A DNA stretch of 36,052 nucleotides from an uncultured Eubacteriales bacterium (GTDB taxonomy: Bacteria > Bacillota > Clostridia > Lachnospirales > Lachnospiraceae), in NCBI GenBank assembly GCA_900316115.1, contig ONBN01000020.1:1-36052 (forward strand), in the 5' to 3' direction. The notes under the pieces are model-generated. The model was not told the origin of the DNA and did no database searches. It saw nothing but the letters and a program-made list of their open reading frames with translations. Numbering within the stretch: position 1 is the first letter of the stretch; each line of letters begins with the position of its first letter. Below are positions 7,937 to 16,400 of this stretch, piece after piece. The position numbers were made by a program, and so were the translations under genes.

Positions 7937-9883
7937 TTGAAAAGTGAAAACAATGAGAACAGAAACAGCAGCGGGCAGTCACCGGCTGCTATGTCGGGCA
8001 CCAAAAAACAGTCCACAAGACAGAAAAATTATAATTATAAATACAAATCAAAATCAGGAAACAACAGACAGAATCCGAAAAGCACAGGCAAGCCAGCTGT
8101 AAAAGCTGCTGCAAAGCCAACTGCAAAAGCTGCTGTGAAACCGGCACCAAAGCCTGCAGAAAAGCCAGCCAAACAGCTTCCGAAGAATCCTGTAAAGGGT
8201 ATGGTAAAAAGAGGCAGAAAGTCCGGCTATACAGGCAAGAAGCTGAAGATTATCCCACTGGGGGGCCTTGAGCAGATCGGTATGAACATTACTGCTTTTG
8301 AATATGATGACAGTATTGTTGTGGTTGACTGCGGTCTTGCTTTTCCAGAGGATGATATGCTGGGTATCGACCTTGTGATCCCTGATGTGACCTATTTAAA
8401 AGAGAATATTTCCAAGGTTAAGGGATTTGTGATCACTCATGGACATGAGGATCATATCGGGGCACTGCCATATGTGCTTCGTGATGTAAATGTGCCCATT
8501 TATTCCACAAAGCTTACCCTGGCGCTGATCGCCAACAAGTTAAAAGAGCACAACCTTACCAGGACAACCAAATTAAAAGAAGTAAAGCATGGACAGGTTA
8601 TCAATCTTGGTGATTTTTCCATTGAATTTATTAAGACAAACCACAGTATCCAGGATGCATCAGCGCTGGCTATCTATTCACCGGTGGGTATCGTTGTCCA
8701 TACCGGAGACTTTAAAGTGGATTACACACCTGTATTCGGTGATGCTATTGATCTGCAGCGTTTTGCTGAGATCGGCAGGAAGGGCGTACTGGCACTTATG
8801 TGCGACAGTACCAATGCAGAACGTCCAGGATTTACCATGTCTGAGCGGACAGTGGGTCATGTATTTGACAATCTGTTTAACGAGCATAAATCTTCCAGGA
8901 TCATTATTGCCACATTCGCTTCCAATGTAGACCGTGTGCAGCAGATCATTAATACTGCATACCGTTTTGGCAGGAAGGTGGCAGTGGAAGGCCGCAGTAT
9001 GGTAAATGTTATCACGACTGCAGCTGAACTTGGATATCTTCGTGTACCGGATCAGACTCTGATTGAGATCGACCAGGTGAAGAATTATCCGGATGAGCAG
9101 GTAGCACTGATCACTACAGGAAGCCAGGGCGAGTCTATGGCTGCCCTTTCCCGTATGGCTGCCAATATCCATAAGAAGATCACCATTAAGCCTAACGATA
9201 CGATTATTTTCAGTTCCAATCCTATCCCTGGCAATGAGAAGGCAGTATCCAAGGTGATCAATGAGCTTTCCATGAAGGGGGCAAAGGTTATTTTCCAGGA
9301 TGCCCATGTTTCCGGACATGCCTGCCAGGAAGAGATCAAGCTTCTTTATTCTCTTGTACGGCCTAAGTATGCTATCCCTGTACATGGTGAGTACCGTCAT
9401 CTGACCGCACAGAAGCATGTTGCGGAAGAACTGGGATATGCAGATGAGAATATTTTCATCCTTTCATCCGGCTGTGTGCTTGAGATGGATGGACAGGGTG
9501 CTGAAGTGACTGGCAAAGTGCATACAGGTGCTATTCTTGTGGATGGACTTGGTGTAGGTGATGTAGGAAATATTGTGCTCCGTGACCGTCAGCATCTGGC
9601 TGAAGATGGGATCATGATCGTTGTTATGACCCTGGAGCGGCACAGCAATGTGGTTCTTGCAGGACCGGATATTGTTTCAAGAGGCTTTGTTTATGTGAGA
9701 GAATCCGAGGATCTGATGGATCATGCCAGAGAGACTGTGGAGAATGCACTGGATGAATGTCTGGAGAAGAATATCACAGACTGGAGCAAGATCAAAACAA
9801 ATGTGAAGGACGCATTAAGCGACTATGTATGGAAGCGGACCAAGAGAAGTCCGATGATCCTGCCCATTATTATGGAGGCATAG
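7937..9883 (+). CDS. rnj: Ribonuclease J with a long basic N-terminal tail
   Basis: Metallo-beta-lactamase/beta-CASP ribonuclease with 5'-3' exo- and endonuclease activity in mRNA decay and rRNA maturation. It has 648 residues. The catalytic core begins near residue 102 (KLKIIPLGGLEQIGMN); the metal motif is H168-x-H170-x-D172-H173. The beta-CASP region with ATFASN and the C-terminal H in IPVHGEYRH follow, then the RNase J C-terminal domain. Residues 1-100 are an added low-complexity tail rich in Lys, Ala, Pro, Asn and Gln, with Lys-Pro-Ala repeats at 51-85. The start is TTG 7937 because GGAGGAC lies 8 bases upstream; the first in-frame ATG (residue 19) has no such site. Confidence 0.92.
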   Translation: MKSENNENRNSSGQSPAAMSGTKKQSTRQKNYNYKYKSKSGNNRQNPKSTGKPAVKAAAKPTAKAAVKPAPKPAEKPAKQLPKNPVKGMVKRGRKSGYTGKKLKIIPLGGLEQIGMNITAFEYDDSIVVVDCGLAFPEDDMLGIDLVIPDVTYLKENISKVKGFVITHGHEDHIGALPYVLRDVNVPIYSTKLTLALIANKLKEHNLTRTTKLKEVKHGQVINLGDFSIEFIKTNHSIQDASALAIYSPVGIVVHTGDFKVDYTPVFGDAIDLQRFAEIGRKGVLALMCDSTNAERPGFTMSERTVGHVFDNLFNEHKSSRIIIATFASNVDRVQQIINTAYRFGRKVAVEGRSMVNVITTAAELGYLRVPDQTLIEIDQVKNYPDEQVALITTGSQGESMAALSRMAANIHKKITIKPNDTIIFSSNPIPGNEKAVSKVINELSMKGAKVIFQDAHVSGHACQEEIKLLYSLVRPKYAIPVHGEYRHLTAQKHVAEELGYADENIFILSSGCVLEMDGQGAEVTGKVHTGAILVDGLGVGDVGNIVLRDRQHLAEDGIMIVVMTLERHSNVVLAGPDIVSRGFVYVRESEDLMDHARETVENALDECLEKNITDWSKIKTNVKDALSDYVWKRTKRSPMILPIIMEA

Positions 9884-9896
9884 CCTCCAGGGAGGT
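9874..9896 (+). promoter_or_regulatory. Mutually exclusive hairpins over the rnj stop and the next ribosome binding site
   Basis: GGAGGC (9874-9879), GCCTCC (9883-9888) and GGAGG (9891-9895) follow one another around the rnj stop codon (9881-9883). The central CCTCC can pair with either GGAGG. Pairing with the second would hide the presumed ribosome binding site of the ylbF-like gene; pairing with the first would free it. A ribosome ending rnj would disturb the first pairing. The effect on expression is inference. Confidence 0.4.
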
Positions 9897-9909
9897 ACAA
9901 AAGAAATAA

Positions 9910-10254
9910 ATGGATACAAAAGTAATTGAAGAAAAGATCGATTCCCTGCTGGATGCTGTAAAAGACAGCAGGGAATATCAGGAATACAAAAAACAGGAGG
10001 AGCTTCTTGACCAGGATCCGGATCTGAAGGCAAGGGTTTTCCAGTTCCGCAGCAATAATTTCAGGCTGCAGAATGAGGCCGGCAGGTCTGATCTGTTCCA
10101 GGTGGCAGAACAGCTGGCCAGAGAGTCCAAGGAGCTTCGCAGGAATCCTCAGGTGAATGCATATCTGGATGCAGAGCTTGCATTATGCAGGCTGGTGCAG
10201 AAGATTTGTATCTGCGTAACAGAAGGGATCCATATTCAGGTTCCGGAGTTCTGA
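9910..10254 (+). CDS. YlbF/YmcA family protein
   Basis: A 114-residue, mostly alpha-helical protein of the YlbF/YmcA family. In Bacillus subtilis YlbF, YmcA and YaaT form a complex that works with RNase Y in mRNA processing and affects competence, sporulation and biofilm. The family signature is visible in the helical stretch at about 20-52 and in the DPDLKARVFQF segment. The position immediately after an RNase J gene suits an RNA-turnover role. GGAGGT is 13 bases from ATG 9910, which is long; no closer site is seen. Confidence 0.75.
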   Translation: MDTKVIEEKIDSLLDAVKDSREYQEYKKQEELLDQDPDLKARVFQFRSNNFRLQNEAGRSDLFQVAEQLARESKELRRNPQVNAYLDAELALCRLVQKICICVTEGIHIQVPEF

Positions 10255-10292
10255 CAGACGATGACAGGAAAGCCCATGTAAAGGAGGTTGTT

Positions 10293-10697
10293 ATGGGAAA
10301 TACCAGAGACAAGATAGGGAAAGCCGGACTGGTTTTTGCAGGCGGAGTTTTCAGGATCGCATTGTACATATGTGTTGCAGTGTTTATTTTCTGGGCAGGA
10401 AAGACTACCTATCAGTTTGGATATGACGTATTTAACCAGCAGGCAATGAGCCCGGGGGACGGACAGGAAGTGACAGTTGTGATCCCGGAAGGGTCTTCTG
10501 AGTATCAGATCGGGGAGATCCTGGAGGCCAAAGGACTGATCAAGGACACCAAGGTATTTTATGTGCAGGAGAAATTATCCAATTACAAAGGTAAGTTAAA
10601 AGCCGGCACATATTTGCTCAGTACAGCATATACTCCTACCAGGATCATGGGTATCCTTGCAGGAGATGAAGAACAGGAAGGGGTAAGCAATTCGTGA
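10293..10697 (+). CDS. Short MltG/YceG-like membrane protein without the catalytic domain
   Basis: A 134-residue protein with a cytoplasmic N-terminus, one membrane segment (about 18-36) and an extracytoplasmic LysM-like region. VVIPEGSSEYQIGEILEAKG (62-81) and GLIKDTKVFY match the N-terminal part of the endolytic transglycosylase MltG (YrrL in Bacillus). Full MltG is about 340-380 residues; the catalytic region with its glutamate is missing and the next gene begins at once, so peptidoglycan cleavage is not expected. The frame is clean, with AAGGAGG 5 bases before ATG 10293, so it looks like a maintained short gene rather than a recent break. Its place matches yrrL in the Bacillus cluster. 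It overlaps the next gene by 4 bases. Confidence 0.75.
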   Translation: MGNTRDKIGKAGLVFAGGVFRIALYICVAVFIFWAGKTTYQFGYDVFNQQAMSPGDGQEVTVVIPEGSSEYQIGEILEAKGLIKDTKVFYVQEKLSNYKGKLKAGTYLLSTAYTPTRIMGILAGDEEQEGVSNS

Positions 10698-11359
10698 TCG
10701 TAGAAGAGAGAATGCGGACCTTTATCAATTCCCTGGATACCGGGAATACACCATTTCTCGAAGAACTGGAGCAGTATGCTTTAAGAGAAAGGGTTCCTGT
10801 GATCCGCAGGGAAATGCAAAGCTTCATAAAGATGCTTCTGGTACTGCAAAGACCGAAGCGCATTCTTGAGGTGGGGACAGCCATTGGCTTCTCCACACTT
10901 CTTATGTGCGAATACGGGCCTGCAGATGTGCAGATCACTACCATAGAGAACTACGAAAAAAGAATTCCCCTGGCAAAGGAGAATTTTAGGAAAGCCGGTC
11001 AGGAGTCAAAGATCACCCTTCTGGAAGGGGATGCAGCTAAGATACTGGCCGGTCTTTCTGGCTCTTATGACTTGATTTTTATGGATGCTGCAAAAGGGCA
11101 GTATATCCACTGGCTTCCGGATGTGCTTCGCCTGCTTAAGACAGGCGGGGTTCTTTTGTCTGACAATGTGCTACAGGATGGGAATCTGATAGAGTCCCAT
11201 TACATTGTGGAAAGGCGTGACCGGACGATCTACAAAAGGATGCGGGAATATCTGTATGCATTGAAACATGATCCCTTACTGGAAACCTCCATTCTTCCTC
11301 TGGGAGACGGAGTGACTGTAAGTGTGAAGAAGGAGGAAAGACAATGGGAGAATCATTAA
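10694..11359 (+). CDS. trmR: tRNA 5-hydroxyuridine methyltransferase (TrmR/YrrM-like O-methyltransferase)
   Basis: Class I SAM O-methyltransferase of 221 residues. SAM motif I EVGTAIGFST lies at 59-68, the acidic E85, the metal-binding M-D-A-A-K-G at 130-135 with D131, and D157-N158. The family resembles catechol O-methyltransferases, but its Bacillus counterpart YrrM is TrmR, which methylates 5-hydroxyuridine at tRNA position 34 to 5-methoxyuridine. The next gene is a U32 protein of the kind that makes that 5-hydroxyuridine, which supports this assignment. The start is GTG 10694, overlapping the previous stop (GTGA), with AGGAAGGGG about 10 bases upstream. A small-molecule methyltransferase remains an alternative. 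Confidence 0.82.
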   Translation: MIVEERMRTFINSLDTGNTPFLEELEQYALRERVPVIRREMQSFIKMLLVLQRPKRILEVGTAIGFSTLLMCEYGPADVQITTIENYEKRIPLAKENFRKAGQESKITLLEGDAAKILAGLSGSYDLIFMDAAKGQYIHWLPDVLRLLKTGGVLLSDNVLQDGNLIESHYIVERRDRTIYKRMREYLYALKHDPLLETSILPLGDGVTVSVKKEERQWENH

Positions 11360-12582
11360 AAAAGCCTGAACTGCTTGTTCCGGCCAGCAGCCTGGAAGTG
11401 CTGAAGATCGCTGTTATTTTCGGAGCTGATGCAGTCTATATTGGTGGAGAAGCTTTCGGACTTCGTGCAAAAGCAAAGAATTTTTCCCATGAGGATATGT
11501 TCCAGGGGATTGCCTTTGCCCATGAACATGGAGTGAAGGTGTACGTTACTGTGAATATCCTGGCTCACAATTATGACCTGGACGGGGTGCGTGAGTATTT
11601 AAAAGAATTAAAAGAACTGAAGCCAGATGGGCTGATCATTGCAGATCCGGGGATCTTTACCTATGCAAGGGAGATCTGTCCTGAGATTGAATGCCATATC
11701 AGTACACAGGCCAATAATACCAACTATGAAACTTTCCTGTTCTGGTACAGACTGGGAGCAAAGCGTGTGGTTACGGCAAGAGAGCTGTCCCTGGAAGAGA
11801 TCCGGCAGATCCGGGCACATATCCCGGATGATCTGGAGATTGAGACTTTTGTCCATGGGGCAATGTGTATTTCCTATTCCGGACGATGCCTTCTCAGCAA
11901 TTATATGGTAGGAAGAGACGCCAACCGGGGAGCCTGTACACATCCCTGCAGATGGAAATATTCCATTGTGGAGGAGAAGCGTCCTGGTGAATATATGCCG
12001 GTTTATGAAAATGAAAGAGGCACTTATATTTTTAATTCCAAGGATCTTTGCATGGTTGAGCATATGGATGATATCATGAACAGTGGCATTGACAGCCTGA
12101 AGATCGAAGGCAGGATGAAAACAGCCCTGTATGTGGCTACGGTTGCCCGTACCTACCGGAAGGCTATTGATGATTATATGGAATCCCCTGAAAAGTATCA
12201 GGCGAATATGCCCTGGTACAAGGAGCAGATTTCAAACTGTACCTATCGCCAGTTTACAACCGGTTTCTTTTATGGGAAGCCGGACAGTAATACCCAGATA
12301 TATACAGACAATACCTATGAGAAGAATTTTACTTATCTGGGTTTTGCAGAGGCTGTTGACGAAAACGGCCGTATACAGATCACACAGAGAAATAAGTTTT
12401 CCGTAGGCGAAGCCATACAGATTATGAAGCCGGACGGACAGAACCTGGATGTAATTGTCCGTGGGATCTATGACTGTGATGGAACTCCTATGGAAAGTGC
12501 ACCTCATGCCCAGCAGAAGCTGTGGATCGACCTTGGGGCAGATATCCAGGAGTATGATATCCTGCGAAGAGAAGAAAAATAG
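11344..12582 (+). CDS. trhP: Peptidase U32 family protein, probable tRNA uridine 5-hydroxylation protein TrhP
   Basis: U32-family protein of 412 residues. The family signature begins at E167 (ETFVHGAMCISYSGRC) with C175 and C182, followed by SNYMVGRDANRGAC (C198) and HPCRW (C202). An N-terminal TIM-barrel-like part precedes, and a C-terminal beta domain follows from about 310. Originally named peptidases, several U32 proteins act in RNA modification: E. coli YegQ/TrhP and Bacillus YrrN/YrrO make 5-hydroxyuridine at tRNA position 34 with prephenate. It overlaps the methyltransferase gene by 16 bases and has AAGGAGGAAAG before ATG 11344. Bacillus has two U32 genes here; this window has one. Confidence 0.85.
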   Translation: MGESLKKPELLVPASSLEVLKIAVIFGADAVYIGGEAFGLRAKAKNFSHEDMFQGIAFAHEHGVKVYVTVNILAHNYDLDGVREYLKELKELKPDGLIIADPGIFTYAREICPEIECHISTQANNTNYETFLFWYRLGAKRVVTARELSLEEIRQIRAHIPDDLEIETFVHGAMCISYSGRCLLSNYMVGRDANRGACTHPCRWKYSIVEEKRPGEYMPVYENERGTYIFNSKDLCMVEHMDDIMNSGIDSLKIEGRMKTALYVATVARTYRKAIDDYMESPEKYQANMPWYKEQISNCTYRQFTTGFFYGKPDSNTQIYTDNTYEKNFTYLGFAEAVDENGRIQITQRNKFSVGEAIQIMKPDGQNLDVIVRGIYDCDGTPMESAPHAQQKLWIDLGADIQEYDILRREEK

Positions 12583-12591
12583 GAATATTTG

Positions 12592-12620
12592 TGGCAGCTG
12601 TGAATACAGAACAGCTGCCA
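12592..12620. terminator. Shared hairpin between convergent trhP and sigK
   Basis: TGGCAGCTGT (12592-12601) pairs perfectly with ACAGCTGCCA (12611-12620) around a 9-base loop. It lies 9 bases after the trhP stop and 1 base after the sigK stop. T runs on either side are short, so termination efficiency is uncertain. Confidence 0.6.
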
Positions 12621-12621
12621 T

Positions 12622-13263
12622 TTATGAAAAATGCCTTTGTCCAGCCGGGAACAATTCCCGAAGCTTGGTAAGGGCATTTTTTTCAATGCGGGAAACATAG
12701 GAACGGCTGATCCCCATCTGCCTGGCGATTTCCCGCTGGGTCAGCTCCTGTTGTCCGAAAAGACCGAACCTGCAGCAGATGACCTGGTATTCCCTGGGAT
12801 TTAATACCTTATCTATAGACTGAAAAAGAATCTTTAAATCTTCACGTATGGAATAATCTTCCACCACATCGACCAGAGGACTTTCAATCACATCTAAAAG
12901 GCTGATCTCGTTTCCTTCTTTATCCGTGCCAATGGGTTCATAAAGAGAAATCTCCCTGGAAAATTTTTTCCTGGAGCGGAACATCATGAGAAGTTCATTA
13001 TCAATACATCTGGCGGCATAGGTGGACAAACGGGTGGATTTGCCAAGATCAAAGGTGGAGATCGCCTTGATCAGCCCGATGGTGCCAATGGAGATCAGAT
13101 CATCCAGGTCTTCCTCCCCACCCTGATATTTTTTTACGATATGGGCTACAAGACGGAGGTTGCGTTCTATCAGGATTTTCTTTGCCTCTTCATTTCCCTC
13201 CTGGTATTGCTGAAGATAGAAGCGTTCCTGTGCAAGGGTAAGGGGTTTCTGGAAAGTCTTCAA
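12622..13263 (-). CDS. sigK: Sporulation sigma factor sigma-K, apparently without pro-sequence
   Basis: RNA polymerase sigma factor of the SigE/SigK group, 213 residues from the chosen start. Region 2 includes RNLRLVAHIVKKYQ (34-47) and [17 protein letters not shown] (55-71); region 4 ends with the helix-turn-helix LTQREIARQMGISRSYVSRI (174-193). EISLYEPIGTDKEGNE is the linker typical of SigK. Sigma-K drives late mother-cell genes in sporulation. I chose TTG 13263 because GAGGTG lies 5 bases upstream and the predicted transcription start lies downstream of the only longer in-frame start (TTG 13305). The protein then starts at the family core (FQKPLT), so the hydrophobic pro-peptide of B. subtilis is missing. 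The gene is not split by a skin element. Confidence 0.88.
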   Translation of the reverse strand: MKTFQKPLTLAQERFYLQQYQEGNEEAKKILIERNLRLVAHIVKKYQGGEEDLDDLISIGTIGLIKAISTFDLGKSTRLSTYAARCIDNELLMMFRSRKKFSREISLYEPIGTDKEGNEISLLDVIESPLVDVVEDYSIREDLKILFQSIDKVLNPREYQVICCRFGLFGQQELTQREIARQMGISRSYVSRIEKNALTKLRELFPAGQRHFS

Positions 13264-13268
13264 GTCCG

Positions 13269-13274
13269 CACCTC
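13269..13274 (-). promoter_or_regulatory. Ribosome binding site that fixes the sigK start
   Basis: GAGGTG on the minus strand, fully complementary to the anti-Shine-Dalgarno CACCTC, 5 bases before TTG 13263. The longer reading from TTG 13305 has only a pyrimidine-rich stretch upstream. Confidence 0.65.
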
Positions 13275-13290
13275 GAAAGGGATTTCTATA

Positions 13291-13319
13291 TAGTCTATGC
13301 CGCAAAAAGGGGGCTGGTG
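13291..13319 (-). promoter_or_regulatory. Sigma-K-type promoter of sigK
   Basis: On the minus strand CACC (13319-13316), a 16-base spacer and CATAGACTA (13299-13291). This equals the published Bacillus sigma-K consensus mACm-N16-CATAnnnTA at every defined position. The -10 also fits 7 of 8 positions of the sigma-E form (CATACAnT), but no sigma-E -35 is seen. Start of transcription would be near 13284, upstream of the GAGGTG site. Confidence 0.65.
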
Positions 13320-13352
13320 CTTTTCCAAGTTGGATTTGCTTCTAATTTTGCG

Positions 13353-13381
13353 TTGAAATAGAGCTGTAAAATCATTATAAT
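13353..13381 (+). promoter_or_regulatory. Sigma-A type promoter of the three-gene operon
   Basis: TTGAAA (13353-13358), a 17-base spacer and a perfect TATAAT (13376-13381), giving a leader of about 33 bases before TTG 13421. It points away from sigK, so the operon appears to be vegetatively expressed rather than sporulation-controlled. Confidence 0.75.
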
Positions 13382-13420
13382 GGAAACTAGCGATAACAAA
13401 AGACAGTAAGGTGAAGGATA

Positions 13421-16400
13421 TTGAAGAAAAAAACAGAACAGCTATTAAATGGAAAATTTGAATATGAACAGCCTCGTCTTCTTTTTTCAAAAGAAAAGAT
13501 TTCCCTGACCCTGAAGGCAGGGGAAACCAGACGGGGAGAAGTATATCTTGGAACCGAAGACAACTGCAGGATCCGGGGATATGTTACATCTTCCTCCAGA
13601 CGGCTGGTACCAGGTCTTGATAAGTTTACCGGTACAACGGTCTGCCTGCCATATGGTATTGACGCAGTAGGCATGGAACCAGGACAGGACCTGGAAGGCT
13701 GGCTCTGCTTTACCGCCAATATCGGAGAATACAGACTTGGTTTTGAGATACATGTAGAGAAAGAAGAATTAAAAACTGCGAAAGGCACAGTAAATGATCT
13801 GGAAGAATTCTGCCAGATTGCAAGAAAAGATTTTAGGGAAGCCTTTCGTATTTTTACAGATCCTTCTTTTTCCTCTTTGTTAAAGAATGAAGAAGATCAG
13901 AAAAAGGCACTTTTTGCAGGCCTGTCCAGACAGCCGGTAACTTATCAGCATCTGGAGGAATTTCTCATTGGCATAGGCATGAAAGAGCAGGTGAGCGTTT
14001 CCCTGAAGGATCCTGGTGCCAGATATTATGAAGTGAAGCAGGATATGCAGGAAGCCTTCCACATTCACAGAAGCGGATGGGGACATCTGCGTTTGGAAAT
14101 AGAAGCATATGGGGATTTCCTGGAGATTCCCAAGAAGGTTGTTACAGATGAAGATTTTATTGGCAGCTATTATGAGGTGGATTATCTGATCAGCTGTGAC
14201 AAGCTGGGGGCAGGCAATCAATTCGGTAAGATCGTTGTAAAAAGTCCTTATCAGCAGCTTACCTATGAGATTCTTGTGTCACGCACACCGGAAGTGGAGA
14301 TAAATGTACGGGTAGTGGAAGAGAAGCATAAGCTGGCCATTCTGAAAGACTACCTGGATTTCAGGTGCAATAAGATGGATTTTGCCACATGGGCTGCAAG
14401 TACTCATTATGAGCTGAACCAGCTGCGTGAGAATGGCTGCGATTATCCGGAATATCAGATGTATGAAGCCTTTCTGCTTCATCAGGAAGGAAATGATGAA
14501 GGGGCAGTGCAGATCCTGGAGAAATATCAGGACAAAGCTTTTACAAGGGATGATCTGGAATTTGCAGGATTTTATCTGTATCTGTGTGTGGAAACCGGGA
14601 TCTACAGGGATCAGGAGCAGGCTCTTCGGAGACTTCGTAATTTCCATATGCAAAAAGAGGATAGTTTTACTCTTTTGTGGGTATTGTTAAGAAAGGATCC
14701 TGAACTTTGCCAGTCTGCTTCCAAGGCGATTTTTATGATGGAAGAGCTTTATGAAAAAGGCTGTAAAAGTCCGTTTCTGTATCTGGAAGCATGGGAACTT
14801 GTAAGCAGGAATATTTCCCTTCTTCACAGGCTGAACGGATTCTGGGCACAGGTATTTCTGTTTGCTGCAAGAAGGGATCTTCTTACACAGGAACTGGCTA
14901 TGCGGATTGCCTATCTGTCCGGATATGAGAAGAATTACAACGAAAGCCTTTACCGTGTACTGGCAAAGGGCTATGAGGCATTTCCTTCTGAGGATACCCT
15001 GGAAGCAGTGTGCAAGTATATCATAAAAGGGAATCCAAGGAAGCCGGAATATTTTGTATGGTACAGCCGGGCTGTACAGCAGGGGCTTAGGCTTACCAGA
15101 TTGTATGAATATTATGTGGAGACTATGGATATGACAGGCCAGCAGGAGCTGCCAAAGCCTCTGCTTATGTATTTTACTTACAATAATGACACACTGGGAG
15201 ATGGCAAGAAGGCATTTATTTATTCAAGGGTGATCGCAGATAAAGAAACAGATCCTGTGAATTATAAGAGTTACCAGAAGAGCATGGCTGCGTTTGCAAA
15301 AAGAAAGCTGGCAGAGGGCTGTATGAATGAGCATTATGCAGCTATTTATCAGGAATTTCTTGCAGCACCTAAGACAAAGGAAGAGGCAGGGGCTATTGCT
15401 GGCAAGATGTTTACATACCGGCTTTTCTGTGATGATAAGAAGATCCGCAGTGTGATCGTAAAGCACAGCCAGCTGGTAGAGGAAGAGGTGTATCCTTGTG
15501 TACAAGGCGTTGCGTATCCAAGGATCTACACAGAGGATGCAGTGATCCTTTTCCAGGATGAGCAGCAGAGACGGTATGTTTCTACAGTTGGCTATAACCT
15601 GAAAAAGATGCTGGATGAAGAAGAGATGATGCCAGGTGTGCTGGCTCTTGGAGTGGAGGAGCCAGGTGTGCTGCTTCACTATTGTATGGAGCATCCGATT
15701 TCCAGGGATAATCTGGAACTTTTCCAGAAGCTGGCAGGACTTCCTGGAGTGAGCAGCGGCTACAGGAAAGAAATCCGCAAAGAGATCCTGGATTATTATG
15801 CAGGCCATATCCATGGGGAAGATCTGGACGGATACCTGAAAAAGCTGGACTGCAGGGAGTATGCGCTGGTAGACCGTAAGACATTGTTATCTGTGCTGAT
15901 CTCCAGAGGACTTTTCCCACAGGCAGCAGCCATTGTGGAAGAATTTGGATTTGAAGGACTGGATATGAAGAGCCTTCTGAAGCTGGTAAGCCGGATGATC
16001 ATCCGTTGTGAAATGGCAGAAGATGAAGAATTGCTGGCACTGGCATCTGAAGTATACAGAAGTAGTATTTATGATGAAGTGATCCTTCAGTATCTGATGA
16101 AATACAGATTCGGGCCAATGGATGAGATGTTTTCCATCTGGAAAAGTGCCAAAGGCTTTGATATGGACACTTACGATATGGAAGAAAAACTGCTGGGGCT
16201 TCTGATCTTTACCTCTGATTATCGAAAAGAGGGAGAGAGCATTCTGGCAGATTATATTAAGAATAAAGGTAAAGAAAGGCTGATCGGTGCTTATCTGACA
16301 CAGGTGGCATATGGGATTTTTGTAAAAGAATTTTCTATGAGCAGCCTTGTAAAAAAATCCCTGAAAAAAGCATATCTGGAAAAGTGGCCGGTAGATCTGG

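Noticed and set aside
10293-10697. A frameshift in mltG.
   Set aside because: The methyltransferase reading continues at once downstream in the expected frame, leaving no space for a lost catalytic domain in any frame.
12622-13263. A skin-type element splitting sigK.
   Set aside because: The gene is continuous from region 2 to region 4 and no recombinase gene is nearby.
13260-13490. Hydrophobic minus-strand reading frame of 76 residues upstream of sigK, whose stop overlaps the sigK start; it looked like a detached pro-peptide.
   Set aside because: It begins with TTG without a ribosome binding site, is in a different frame from sigK, lies opposite the start of the large operon gene and starts upstream of the predicted sigK transcript. 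T-rich noncoding DNA easily gives such hydrophobic readings.
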